Positions 1 through 8,501 of a stretch of 34,205 bases of DNA are shown piece after piece (the first letter of the stretch is position 1; every line of letters starts with the position of its first letter). The DNA comes from an uncultured Lentisphaeria bacterium (GTDB lineage: Bacteria > Verrucomicrobiota > Lentisphaeria > Victivallales > UBA1829): NCBI GenBank assembly GCA_905197955.1, contig CAJKAR010000044.1, forward strand, positions 1-34,205, given 5' to 3'. A program made the translations under genes and the position numbers. A model generated the notes under the pieces. It searched no databases, was not told the DNA's origin, and saw only the letters and a list, made by a program, of their open reading frames with translations.

Positions 1-36
1 AAATATAGCATAATTTTCTTGGATTTCATCTTTTAT

Positions 37-606
37 TTAGGGATAAGTTCTAAGTTCCGGATTTGACAAATTGGATTCAATGTAACGGGCCGCACTCTCC
101 ACAGAAAACTCTGAATAGGAAAGACTTTTGATCCCACCCCCCGCCAGATACTCAAACAGAAGAAAAATTTGAGTGGAAGCATGTAGAATGGAGGCCGGAT
201 CGGATTTCGGCAGACACCAGAGAAGCTCCTTGTAAAGATTTTCCGGGAACGGTCTATCCAGAGAAAAGTGGCGGGGAAAATGATAACAGGAAAAAAGAGA
301 CATTGCCAGAGGTCCGTCAAAAATAACCCATGCAATCGCCGTCTCTTCGGAATCGGATACAAATCCATGATCCTCATTGGGATAATAAAAGACAACATCA
401 TTTTCTTTCATCGGGAACGGATGATCAAAAATGTAGGCAGTTCCTGTTCCTTGTATACAAAAGTTAATTTCTATGGAATCCGAAATAAGACAGGAGGACT
501 TCCCGTTAATGATTTCATTGACCCCTCTTTTCCCTACTCCTCTTGCGTAAATCGGCAGAGAAATATGGTTCAAGCTGCCGGGCAACGATGATGCATGTTC
601 AAACAT
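37..606 (-). pseudogene. Truncated AraC-family regulator lacking its DNA-binding domain
   Basis: The 189-residue product has a cupin-like sensor domain (about residues 1-165) of the AraC/XylS type, including an aromatic-rich beta segment and an HGF motif in the sugar-binding pocket region. Near residues 168-185 it starts the helix that normally leads into the two helix-turn-helix units (AARYIESNLSNPEL), then stops within four residues. Full-length relatives are about 280-290 residues, so the whole DNA-binding domain is missing. Only 36 bp remain before the window edge, and I found no continuation of the HTH in another frame there. The start at 606 is supported by a GGAG five bases upstream (612-615, minus strand). 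It is divergent from the pseudopilin gene and would once have controlled this glycosidase locus. It could be a decayed gene, or a sensor-only protein that binds ligand without DNA; I favour decay. Confidence 0.75.
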
Positions 607-646
607 AAGCGCTCCAAAATAACAACTGTTTAACCATTTTGTTCTC

Positions 647-674
647 TTGTTTTTCCGGATAAATATAGTATAAT
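647..674 (+). promoter_or_regulatory. Sigma70-type promoter of the pseudopilin gene
   Basis: A perfect TATAAT (669-674) follows TTGTTT (647-652) with a 16-base spacer. The ribosome binding site AGAAAGG (697-703) and the ATG at 711 lie at suitable distances. The weak -35 fits activator-dependent control, plausibly by an AraC protein. Confidence 0.6.
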
Positions 675-710
675 GTGTCCTAAATACAAATCATAAAGAA
701 AGGTTTTTCA

Positions 711-1460
711 ATGAAGCGGAAATTTACTCTTATAGAGCTTTTGGTTGTAATCTCAATTATTGCAGTTCTTGCCGGACTTCTGCTGCCGGCCCTGCATAAG
801 GCCAGAGAACGGGCTCGTGAAAATGATTGTCTCTCCAGAAAAAAACAGTTCATGCTGGCGGAGACCATGTACTCTCATGATTTCCGTTACATGGTTGTCA
901 GCATGCCGGTCAACAATACACCGGGCCACTACCTTTTGTTCAACGAACTGCTGGTCACAGGAAAGTACACCTACAATCTTGGATATCTTTCTCCGGAGAT
1001 GCTGCTCTGTTCCTCCAATCCCTATGCGGATAAAAACTGGCAGACGACCGGAAGCATCTATTACTCAACCTACGGAATGCTGAAGGTTACAAATGAAATC
1101 TATTACTGGAAGGACAAGGATGTGGGGGACTGCATGATCGGATCAAACTCGCCACTGGTGCAGGGATATATTGTTCCGGAACGGTGCAAGAGACCATCCG
1201 CCTTCTTTATCGTTGCCGATACAACGTATCCTACCGCGGCTTATAAAAAACCGGCCTTGGGCGGAGGGTTCGGATTCTGGGCGGATAGAACAGATCCGAC
1301 GGTTTCGGCGATTCATCTGATCCACTCCGGCAAAGCAACCGTCGGCTATGTGGACGGGCATGTGGAAGCCGCAACCGGCAAGTCCCTCTACTGGAAAAGC
1401 GCAACAAAACCCAAAATCGCCATTGCCGAAGATGGTCTTACCTCAATCCGCTTGAACTAG
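711..1460 (+). CDS. Pseudopilin with H-X9-DG motif
   Basis: This 249-residue protein begins with a type IV prepilin signal: a short basic leader (MKRK), then FTLIELLVVI with the conserved Glu at +5 and a hydrophobic helix to about residue 30. The residue before the cleavage site is Lys instead of the usual Gly. Near the C-terminus there is an exact H-X9-DG motif (H205, D215-G216), the signature of a prepilin-like family that is heavily expanded in Lentisphaerae, Planctomycetes and Verrucomicrobia (established knowledge). Proteins of this kind are processed by prepilin peptidase and sit in the inner membrane facing the periplasm; their individual roles are not known. The gene lies 10 bp ahead of a secreted glycosidase and is probably cotranscribed, so a role in polysaccharide binding or export of the enzyme is an inference. 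Confidence 0.9.
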   Translation: MKRKFTLIELLVVISIIAVLAGLLLPALHKARERARENDCLSRKKQFMLAETMYSHDFRYMVVSMPVNNTPGHYLLFNELLVTGKYTYNLGYLSPEMLLCSSNPYADKNWQTTGSIYYSTYGMLKVTNEIYYWKDKDVGDCMIGSNSPLVQGYIVPERCKRPSAFFIVADTTYPTAAYKKPALGGGFGFWADRTDPTVSAIHLIHSGKATVGYVDGHVEAATGKSLYWKSATKPKIAIAEDGLTSIRLN

Positions 1461-1470
1461 GGAGCTATCC

Positions 1471-4248
1471 ATGAAAAAGCAATCCATGAGCAAAGTGTTC
1501 CTGATTTGCGGAATTGTTCTGTTTGCTGGAGTTCTTTCCGCAAAAGAGCTGCTGACCTTTGATAACGCGACTTTCCGAATCGAGGGCAGAAAAAACAAAG
1601 GAATTGAAAACACCTCTCTGACCCCGTCTGCAAAAAACGGGACTGTTCTCCGATGGAAATCGCCAACACCTTCTGCGATCGAGCTGGCTCTTGTTTCGCC
1701 GGCATCTCCGAAGATTCCTCTTTTTGAAAAAGCACTCTTCACACTCAACGCCGAGTTCCCGAAAGAGCTCCGTCTGCGTCGCATCGTATTCCGAATGCAG
1801 GACGCAAAAGGGGAGATCTTCCAGTTCTCGAACCGGATCTCTGGAACCTTTTCCGGAAAAATGAAGCTGGAATATACCTTGTCAGAGGGTTCGGCCGAAA
1901 GCTCCTGGGGCAGAAACAAAAATAAAAAAATAGACTGGCCCCTCTCCTTTTACGGACTCGCCATTGACACCAACCGGAATACAGATCCCAACGGGGAAAT
2001 TATTCTGAAATCGCTGGAATATCAGGTTCTGGGAGAAGCTCTTAAAATCTCTCTGGACTGCGGTCACCCGTTGAAGCTGCTCTTGCCGGAACGCAAGAGT
2101 CCCCCTGCCCTGACGTTCTGCAATACAGGCAGCGAAAAAGCGGTGCTCGGCGGAATCCTGCGCATTGAGGATTTTTCCGGCAAGATTCATGCCTCCGCCA
2201 TCAATACCACACTTCCGGCGGGAGAGAAGGTTGCCATTCCCATTCCAGGCGACTTTTCAACGCCGAACTGGTGGAAACTTCAATATAATCTGGTCAGCGC
2301 CGCCGGAAAAAAATATTCCGGAGAACACCGTTTTGCACGCATGATTCCCGCCGGACCGACCGCGGAACGCGCAACGGGCTTTCTGTTCGGCATTTGCAGT
2401 CATCCGGAACGATTTGGAATGGAAAAAGCTCAGACGGAGGCTCTTGCCGCCGGACTCTGCGGCGCGAAAATCATGCGCATAGACTTCTCCTGGGGCAGAA
2501 TCCAGCCCCAGCCGACGCGATGGAACTTTGCCACCTATGATTCACTTGTATCGCTTCTGAAAAAGCAGGGGATCGAAGTACAGGCAATCCTCGGCTTCTC
2601 TGTCAAATGGGCTGTTCCGCCGGATTTCAAACCGAAAAATGCAACGCCGAAATTCGCGACCCGGGGGACCTTTGCCGATCCGGCTCTTTATGCAGCCTAC
2701 TGCGGAAAAGTTGCAGAACATTATAAAGACAGCATTCGCTATTTCGAACTCTGGAACGAACCGGATCTGGTCATCTTCGCCAACTTTGAATTTGAAAAAT
2801 ACATGGAACTGCTTCGAGCCGGATCCAGTGCAATTCGGAAAAATTCCGCAGACGCCAGAATCATGAACGGAGGAATGGCCAGTGCCTGGACCAATACGAA
2901 AAACGATCCTCTCTGCAACAACGGCTGGATGCAGATTCTGAAAAAGGATCAGGGAAAACATTTCGATATTTTTGCCTTCCATGGACACGGTCCCTATACG
3001 GACTACACAAAACAGCTCAATCTTCTGAAACAAAACGGGATCATCGGCAAGAGCGCCCCCCGTCCCTGGTACTCCAATGAAACCGCGGAAACATCCGCCC
3101 GCATCGGAGAAGCGGAACAAGCCGTCACGCTGTACAAAAAGATACTGACGGCCTGGGCAAATGGAGCAATCGGATACAACTGGTATAATCTGCGGGAAAA
3201 AGGAGAACTGTACGCCGTCGGACATCACGAGCGGCATTTCGGACTGATCACCACGGATTTTGAACCGAAACCCGCCTACCGAGTCTTCAATATGCTCGCC
3301 GGAACCTATCGGAATGCCAGATTCCAGGGAGAAACGGCAATCGCTCCGGGCATAACCGCCTATCGCTTCCTCGGAGAAAAGGGGGAAGGACTGGCAGCTC
3401 TCTGGAGCAATCTCCAGAAATATCCGCAAACGGTGATGGCAAAACTGCCTTTCGGAACGGTGAAAGTCGATCTTTTCGGCAAAGAGACCCCTGTGGAACT
3501 CCGCGACGGATTCGCTTATCTGACACTCTCCTCAACTCCCTTTACCCTGAAGACTCCGCCCGGAAAAGAAAAAGAAATTCAAATCAGCAGCGGATATCTC
3601 GCACAAAAAACGCCAATGCAGTTCTTTCTTGAACCGGGCAAATCGCATCCGATTTCGATCGAGTTCGTCAATCCGACTGGAAAAACTCTGACGCTGCATC
3701 TGAAAACGGTTCTTCCGAACCATGTTTCCATCAAACCTGCCGTCCGCAGCATCACGCTGAAGGCAGGAGAAAAACAGAGTGTGAAGTATCATCTTCTGGC
3801 TACCACCTCGTTTTCGGCTTCGCCGGCATCTCCGGTAAATCTTCTGCTGAAAGTCATGCTGGAGGGATCCTGTGTGGACACGCTTGTCTGCTCTCTAGCC
3901 CGGAGACCCGCGGCAAATGAACCGCTTTTTCTTCTGAACCAGCCCGGCCAATATCATTCTCTGGTTCCGAGTGCTCCGGGCAACGAGGCGCACTACTGGA
4001 AAGGAGCCGGTGATCTTTCCGCAAGGATCTACTTCTTCCGGAAAGGGGAGAAAGTTCACCTGAAGGCTGAAGTTACAGATGATCGTCATGTTCAGACGCA
4101 TACAGGGAAAAATATCTGGAAAGGAGACAGCATCCAGTTCGGGATTCGCCTGCCGGGACAAAACGGCGTCTGGAAAATCGGTCTGGCGCGTCTTTCCGAC
4201 GGGAAATCAGAGGTGGTCTGCTGGATCCATCCGGAGCGATCCGTCTGA
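1471..4248 (+). CDS. Secreted multidomain glycoside hydrolase, clan GH-A-like (frameshifted C-terminus)
   Basis: The 925-residue open frame starts with a Sec signal peptide (about residues 1-24, ending at LSAKE). A beta-sandwich region (about 25-290) precedes a TIM-barrel catalytic domain (about 300-620). The barrel carries WNEP with Glu430 as likely acid/base and WYSNE with Glu537 as likely nucleophile, the usual clan GH-A arrangement, most like GH39/GH5-type enzymes. The barrel is followed by a NEW3-like beta domain (about 700-790) and a CBM9-like C-terminal domain from about 810 (KGAGDLSARIYF, then W-KGDSIQFG). The frame ends at TGA 4246-4248 inside this domain; the rest is encoded in the -1 frame up to 4463. 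It follows the pseudopilin by 10 bp with the same orientation. The target is probably a plant or host glycan; I cannot name the exact family or substrate. Confidence 0.85.
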   Translation: MKKQSMSKVFLICGIVLFAGVLSAKELLTFDNATFRIEGRKNKGIENTSLTPSAKNGTVLRWKSPTPSAIELALVSPASPKIPLFEKALFTLNAEFPKELRLRRIVFRMQDAKGEIFQFSNRISGTFSGKMKLEYTLSEGSAESSWGRNKNKKIDWPLSFYGLAIDTNRNTDPNGEIILKSLEYQVLGEALKISLDCGHPLKLLLPERKSPPALTFCNTGSEKAVLGGILRIEDFSGKIHASAINTTLPAGEKVAIPIPGDFSTPNWWKLQYNLVSAAGKKYSGEHRFARMIPAGPTAERATGFLFGICSHPERFGMEKAQTEALAAGLCGAKIMRIDFSWGRIQPQPTRWNFATYDSLVSLLKKQGIEVQAILGFSVKWAVPPDFKPKNATPKFATRGTFADPALYAAYCGKVAEHYKDSIRYFELWNEPDLVIFANFEFEKYMELLRAGSSAIRKNSADARIMNGGMASAWTNTKNDPLCNNGWMQILKKDQGKHFDIFAFHGHGPYTDYTKQLNLLKQNGIIGKSAPRPWYSNETAETSARIGEAEQAVTLYKKILTAWANGAIGYNWYNLREKGELYAVGHHERHFGLITTDFEPKPAYRVFNMLAGTYRNARFQGETAIAPGITAYRFLGEKGEGLAALWSNLQKYPQTVMAKLPFGTVKVDLFGKETPVELRDGFAYLTLSSTPFTLKTPPGKEKEIQISSGYLAQKTPMQFFLEPGKSHPISIEFVNPTGKTLTLHLKTVLPNHVSIKPAVRSITLKAGEKQSVKYHLLATTSFSASPASPVNLLLKVMLEGSCVDTLVCSLARRPAANEPLFLLNQPGQYHSLVPSAPGNEAHYWKGAGDLSARIYFFRKGEKVHLKAEVTDDRHVQTHTGKNIWKGDSIQFGIRLPGQNGVWKIGLARLSDGKSEVVCWIHPERSV

Positions 4249-4463
4249 CGACATGGCGCGATGAGAAAAAGAAACTGACCGCTTATCATGCGGAAATTCC
4301 TCTCTCCCTCTTTGGAGAATCGGTGAAATCCGGAGTGCTTGCCTGCCATTTCAATCTGATTGTCAATGACAACGATGGTCCGCTGCGGGAAGGCTATCTA
4401 GCCGTCGCCCCCGGCATGGGAACCGAGGAGAATCCCTTTCTCTGGCGGCCCCTCACACTCTGA
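4216..4463 (+). pseudogene. Displaced C-terminal end of the CBM9-like domain (frame -1)
   Basis: Reading in the -1 frame from about 4218 gives LLDPSGAIRLTTWRDEKK, then an amphipathic stretch, ACHFNLIVNDNDG, GYLAVAPGMG, and ends with LWRPLTL and TGA at 4461-4463. This is the conserved end of CBM9-like domains (FN-x-NDNDG followed by a glycine-rich strand) and directly continues the domain that stops at 4248. A single base lost between about 4210 and 4235 would explain it. I saw no slippery heptamer, so programmed frameshifting is unlikely. The loss removes about 80 residues. It may be a real mutation or a sequencing error. Confidence 0.85.
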
Positions 4464-4472
4464 GGGGCCGCC
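4444..4472 (+). terminator. 12-bp perfect hairpin over the ancestral stop codon
   Basis: GGCGGCCCCTCA (4444-4455) pairs perfectly with TGAGGGGCCGCC (4461-4472) around the loop CACTC. The 3' arm begins exactly with the TGA of the displaced glycosidase reading frame. No T-run follows directly on the plus strand, so this is either a T-poor terminator or an mRNA 3'-end stabiliser. Confidence 0.6.
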
Positions 4473-4639
4473 ATCCCCGGAAATGCGTTCCCGCCGAATT
4501 CTGTTCTGCCCCTTTTTTTGACTCATTTACGGAAACACCTCTCTCTTTTTCCGGAATAAATACACAAGAGTATTTGCGAAAACGGGAAAACGGCTGTAAA
4601 TTAATGGAATTTTATACAAGAGAGAGTGTTACGTCATTT

Positions 4640-5617
4640 ATGCAGAAAACGAAAGTGAAAGTTTATTTTCTCGGGTCCGGCGCATTCGCGGTACCGTTTC
4701 TCGACGCATTGAGCCGTTCCAAAAAAATTGATCTGACGGGAGTCGGCACCCAGCCGGATAAACCGTCCGGTCGAAAGCGCATCCCCAAAGCGACTCCCCT
4801 CGGAGCATTTGCTGACGCCATGGGAATCCCCTGCATGCGGATTCCTTCCGTCAGTTCCGATGACTTCATGAATGTCATGGAGGAACTTCAGCCGGAGCTT
4901 CTCGTCGTTGTCTCCTTCGGCCAGATTCTGCGGGAGCGGCTTTTGAATTTCCCAAAATTCGGCTGTCTGAACGTACACGGTTCGGTTCTTCCGAAATATC
5001 GCGGAGCCTCCCCCCTCGCGACAGCAATTCTCAACGGAGACCGGATTTCCGGAGTGACCTTCATGAAAATGGAAAAGGGGCTTGACACAGGTCCGATCTA
5101 TTCCACGATGACGATGTCCATGCCTCCGGCAATCAACACCCAGACCCTGGAAATTGCTCTTTCGGAACTGGGATCCCGGAACATCGCCGGAATCATCACC
5201 GAAATAGCCAACGGAATGTGCCCCGTTCCGCAGGATGAACAGGAAGCGACTCTTACACGCAAAATCCATAAAACGGATGGCTCTGTAAAATGGGATGAAC
5301 CGGCGGAACTGATCGAACGCAAAGTCCGAGCCTATTATCCGTGGCCGGCATCGACCTTCCGGATCATGGGGAAAAACGGTATTCAGCTTGTCAAGATCAC
5401 GGAGGCCAGAGTGGCGGAAGGCTCCGGGGTCTCCGGAACAACACTCTCTACGGCCAACCGATGGATTGTCGCCTGCGGAACCGGCGCACTGGAAATTCTG
5501 AAGCTCATTCCGGAAGGATCCAGAGAGATGAAGGCGTCGGACTTCATTCGCGGGCTCAACCATCCGGGAGCCATCGCCAAAGTCCTTGACGGTCCCCCGC
5601 CGCCGCCAAAACCATGA
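4640..5617 (+). CDS. fmt: Methionyl-tRNA formyltransferase
   Basis: The enzyme transfers a formyl group from 10-formyl-tetrahydrofolate to Met-tRNAi to start translation. From the ATG at 4640 it has 325 residues, normal for the family. The N-terminal formyltransferase domain opens with YFLGSGAFAVPFLDAL, and the catalytic Asn-His-Asp set is N111 and H113 in LNVHGS and D149 in GLDTGPIY, with the same spacing as E. coli N106, H108 and D144. The loop QPDKPSGRKR and the C-terminal RAYYPWPAS are features of tRNA-acting Fmt, separating it from sugar formyltransferases such as the ArnA N-domain. The frame stays open upstream to a TTG at 4574, but homology starts only at 4640. An AG-rich stretch (4618-4626) is a weak, distant ribosome site. 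It overlaps rng by ATGA. Confidence 0.93.
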   Translation: MQKTKVKVYFLGSGAFAVPFLDALSRSKKIDLTGVGTQPDKPSGRKRIPKATPLGAFADAMGIPCMRIPSVSSDDFMNVMEELQPELLVVVSFGQILRERLLNFPKFGCLNVHGSVLPKYRGASPLATAILNGDRISGVTFMKMEKGLDTGPIYSTMTMSMPPAINTQTLEIALSELGSRNIAGIITEIANGMCPVPQDEQEATLTRKIHKTDGSVKWDEPAELIERKVRAYYPWPASTFRIMGKNGIQLVKITEARVAEGSGVSGTTLSTANRWIVACGTGALEILKLIPEGSREMKASDFIRGLNHPGAIAKVLDGPPPPPKP

Positions 5618-7296
5618 ACTCCAAACCAGAGACTATTGACACAATGAAACATAAAACACAAATCATCCTGAACTGCGAGCAGCTGGAAACACGATTCGCT
5701 CTGCTGCGCAACGGACGGCTGGAGGAGTACGAAATCGAACGTTTCGATGAAGATGAACAGCTCCTGGCCGGTTCCATCTACCTCGGCAGAGTCACTCATC
5801 TGGAGAAAAAACTGGAAGCGGCATTCGTTGATATCGGAGCTTCCAAAAACGCCTTTCTCCACTACAAGGACATGCTGCCCGCTTCCTACGACATGCTCGA
5901 TGACATCCGCCACATGGAAGCAGATTCCTCCATGCAGAAGAAAAACAGAAAAAAAGGAACCGTTCTTTCCCGAGTTGCGGAACGGATCCGCGGACTCGTC
6001 GGCAAAACCAACAAGGCGCAGAGACTCAAGGAGTTTGAAACAAAACTTCACAGCGGAAAAATCACCGTAAAGGATATTCCCAGGATGTTCCCGGAAAATT
6101 CGGAACTTCTGGTACAGATCACGAAAGGGCCCATCGGAACCAAGGGGGCGCGCGTCACGACCAACATTACGATTGCGGGACGTTATCTTGTCCTGCTGCC
6201 CTACTCCGATCACATCGGGCTCTCGTCGCGCATTGATGACCGCAAGGAGCGCGACCGCCTGCGGAAAATTCTTTCCAAACTCGATGTTCCCGAAGGCATG
6301 GGACTCATCTGCCGGACCATCGGAGAAGGACGCTCCACGGAGGAATTCGAACAGGATCTTGCCATGCTTCTGAAGATCTGGGAGCATGCGACCGAAGCGC
6401 TGGAAGAAAATTCCGCGCCTGTTCTTGTTTACAAGGAACCGGATCTGCTGGAAAGAACCGTCAGGGACTTCCTGACCAACGATATCGACGAAATCATCGT
6501 AGACAGTCCGGATGCCGCCAAACGTCTGAAAGCCGACTTTGCCAAATTTGAAACATTCGATACTAAAATTATCCTGAGCAACCGGGCCACTCCGGTATTT
6601 GAGCGTTACAACATCTCTGGTCAGGTTGCGGCGATCTTCGACCGTGTGGTTCAGCTTCCCGGCGGCGGATATATCTGCATCGACGAAACGGAAGCGCTGG
6701 TTGCAATCGACGTCAATTCCGGAAAGAATAAAAATGCCAAGGATCAGCCGGAAAACATTCTGCGGACCAATCTGGAAGCGGCGGAAGAGATTGCCCGGCA
6801 GGTTCGCCTTCGGAATGTCGGCGGACTGGTGGTCATTGACTTTATTGATATGAAGTCCCAGCGTGACCGCGACGCGGTCCTTCACGCGATGTCGAAATAC
6901 ATTGAACCGGATCGTGCGAAAACACGTCTGCTCCCGATCAGCAAGTTCGGGCTGATGGAGATGACCCGGCAACGCGAACATGAAAGCGTGAAAGATGCCG
7001 TCTATGATCTCTGTCCCTACTGCGAAGGCTCCGGCAGAGTCAAATCTCCGGTCAGCATGAGCGTGGAAATCCAGAGAAAACTCAAGGAACTGCTGAAGAA
7101 GAAAGCAAAAAACAAGAGGATGTCTGTCCGGGTCATCATGCATCCGACCGTTCTCGCCCGCCTGAAAAACGACGATGCGGAACTTCTCCAGGAACTTGAA
7201 GAAGACTACGGAAAGGATCTCTCTTTCCGGGCCGATCCCACCATGCACATGGAATGCTTCAAGCTGGTGGATCCGGAGACAAATCTGGAATATTAA
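5614..7296 (+). CDS. rng: Ribonuclease E/G family endoribonuclease
   Basis: This 560-residue protein is a single-strand-specific endoribonuclease for rRNA and mRNA processing in the cytoplasm. The metal-binding aspartates are D366 (AIDVNSGK) and D409 (VVIDFIDM), 43 residues apart as in E. coli RNase E D303/D346. The zinc-link is CPYC at C467 and C470, 101 residues after the first Asp as in E. coli. It lacks the long RNase E degradosome tail, so RNase G-like is the better name. The N-terminal S1 domain carries an extra, lysine/arginine-rich insertion of about 50 residues (roughly 100-150). The start at 5614 overlaps the fmt stop (ATGA); a second ATG at 5644 (MKHKTQIILN) matches where homology begins and is an equally good start. 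Neither has a strong ribosome site, so translational coupling to fmt is likely. Confidence 0.93.
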   Translation: MNSKPETIDTMKHKTQIILNCEQLETRFALLRNGRLEEYEIERFDEDEQLLAGSIYLGRVTHLEKKLEAAFVDIGASKNAFLHYKDMLPASYDMLDDIRHMEADSSMQKKNRKKGTVLSRVAERIRGLVGKTNKAQRLKEFETKLHSGKITVKDIPRMFPENSELLVQITKGPIGTKGARVTTNITIAGRYLVLLPYSDHIGLSSRIDDRKERDRLRKILSKLDVPEGMGLICRTIGEGRSTEEFEQDLAMLLKIWEHATEALEENSAPVLVYKEPDLLERTVRDFLTNDIDEIIVDSPDAAKRLKADFAKFETFDTKIILSNRATPVFERYNISGQVAAIFDRVVQLPGGGYICIDETEALVAIDVNSGKNKNAKDQPENILRTNLEAAEEIARQVRLRNVGGLVVIDFIDMKSQRDRDAVLHAMSKYIEPDRAKTRLLPISKFGLMEMTRQREHESVKDAVYDLCPYCEGSGRVKSPVSMSVEIQRKLKELLKKKAKNKRMSVRVIMHPTVLARLKNDDAELLQELEEDYGKDLSFRADPTMHMECFKLVDPETNLEY

Positions 7297-7355
7297 GCCG
7301 TCCCCCTCCCCCGGGACGATGTACATTAGAATCACTAAAAACAAGGAGAGATCCT

Positions 7356-8501
7356 ATGAGAAAAGATTTTCTTCCGTTCTCCAAACCGGATCTTGAGGAA
7401 GCGGACATTCAGGCAGTTGCCGATGTTCTGCGTTCCGGCTGGATCACAACCGGACCGAAAGTTGCACAGTTCGAAGAAGAGTTCATGAAATATACCGGCG
7501 GCGGATACGCTGTTTCGATGACATCGGAAACGGCGGTTATGGAAGTGCTTCTCCATGCACTCAATATCGGGCCGGGAGACGAGGTTATCACGCCGTCGAT
7601 GACGTGGGTTTCCATGCCGAATCTGGTCTGTCTTTCGGGCGCGACGCCCGTCTTTGTCGATGTTGACAAAGACACCTTGATGGTCGATCCCGCTGAAGTC
7701 GAATCCAAAATCACCCCCCGAACCAAACTGATTGTCCCCGTCCACTTTGCCGGAGCATGCGCCGATATGGATCCCCTCCGCGCCATCGCGAAAAAGCACG
7801 GAATTCTTCTGGTGGAAGATGCCGCCCATGCCATCGGCACCCGTTATAAAGGAAAAATGATCGGCAGTTCTGGCACCTCCATGTTCTCGTTTCACCCGAT
7901 CAAGAACATCACAACCGGAGAAGGCGGAATGCTTGTCACAGATGACATCGAACTCGGAAAGCGTGCGCGCAGCCTGAAATTCCACGGTCTCGGCGTGGAT
8001 GCCTACGACCGAATGACTCATCAGCGGGCCCCGCAGGCACAGGTTGTCGAACCGGGCTTCAAGTTCAACATGCCCGATATGCAGGCGGTACTCGCGCTCG
8101 GCCAGCTCGCCCGGATTGAGGGAATCAATGCAAAACGGACGGCTCTTGCCATGCGTTACCGGGAAAAACTGGCGGAAATCGAAGAAATCCGTCCGCTGAG
8201 CGATCCCGATTATGAGATCAAGCATGCATGGCATTTGTTCATTGTCCGAGTCGTTTCGGACCGGATGGACCGCGATACCTTCATGGCGGAACTGAAAGCC
8301 AGAAATATCGGAACCGGACTTCATTTCCGCTGTACGCATCTTCAGAAATACTACCGGGATGTCATGGGCTGCAAGCCGGGCTCCCTGCCGAACACGGAAT
8401 GGAACTCCGACCGGATTCTCTCCCTGCCCCTGTTCCCCTCTATGACCGAAGGCGATCAGGATGATGTCATCATTGCAATCAAAGAAATTCTTGCCTCATG
8501 A
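7356..8501 (+). CDS. arnB: UDP-4-amino-4-deoxy-L-arabinose aminotransferase-like protein (DegT/DnrJ/EryC1)
   Basis: The 381-residue product is a PLP enzyme of the DegT/DnrJ/EryC1 family and follows ArnB along its whole length: DFLPFS near the start, SGWITTGPK, GDEVITPSMTWVS, EDAAHAIGT, SFHPIKNIT with PLP-binding K183, SLKFHGLGVDA, HAWHLFIVRV, GTGLHFR and NTEWNS. ArnB adds the 4-amino group to UDP-4-keto-pentose using glutamate, on the way to 4-amino-4-deoxy-L-arabinose for lipid A. The start at 7356 is set by AAGGAGAG (7343-7350); an upstream in-frame extension to 7254 lies within rng and is not used. It overlaps the next gene, an ArnT-like transferase, by ATGA. No ArnA, ArnC or ArnD lies in the window, so the sugar made could differ from L-Ara4N. 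Confidence 0.9.
   Translation: MRKDFLPFSKPDLEEADIQAVADVLRSGWITTGPKVAQFEEEFMKYTGGGYAVSMTSETAVMEVLLHALNIGPGDEVITPSMTWVSMPNLVCLSGATPVFVDVDKDTLMVDPAEVESKITPRTKLIVPVHFAGACADMDPLRAIAKKHGILLVEDAAHAIGTRYKGKMIGSSGTSMFSFHPIKNITTGEGGMLVTDDIELGKRARSLKFHGLGVDAYDRMTHQRAPQAQVVEPGFKFNMPDMQAVLALGQLARIEGINAKRTALAMRYREKLAEIEEIRPLSDPDYEIKHAWHLFIVRVVSDRMDRDTFMAELKARNIGTGLHFRCTHLQKYYRDVMGCKPGSLPNTEWNSDRILSLPLFPSMTEGDQDDVIIAIKEILAS

Noticed and set aside
4200..4250. Programmed -1 frameshifting in the glycosidase
   Set aside because: No X-XXY-YYZ slippery heptamer in the correct phase was found, and such frameshifting is not known for CBM9-like domains.
4640..5617. Sugar-nucleotide N-formyltransferase related to ArnA, since arnB and arnT follow
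   Set aside because: The loop QPDKPSGRKR and the C-terminal RAYYPWPAS are typical of methionyl-tRNA formyltransferase, and the length fits Fmt.
5383..7344. A 653-residue minus-strand open frame opposite rng
   Set aside because: It is antisense to a gene with complete catalytic residues and has no ribosome site or known domain.
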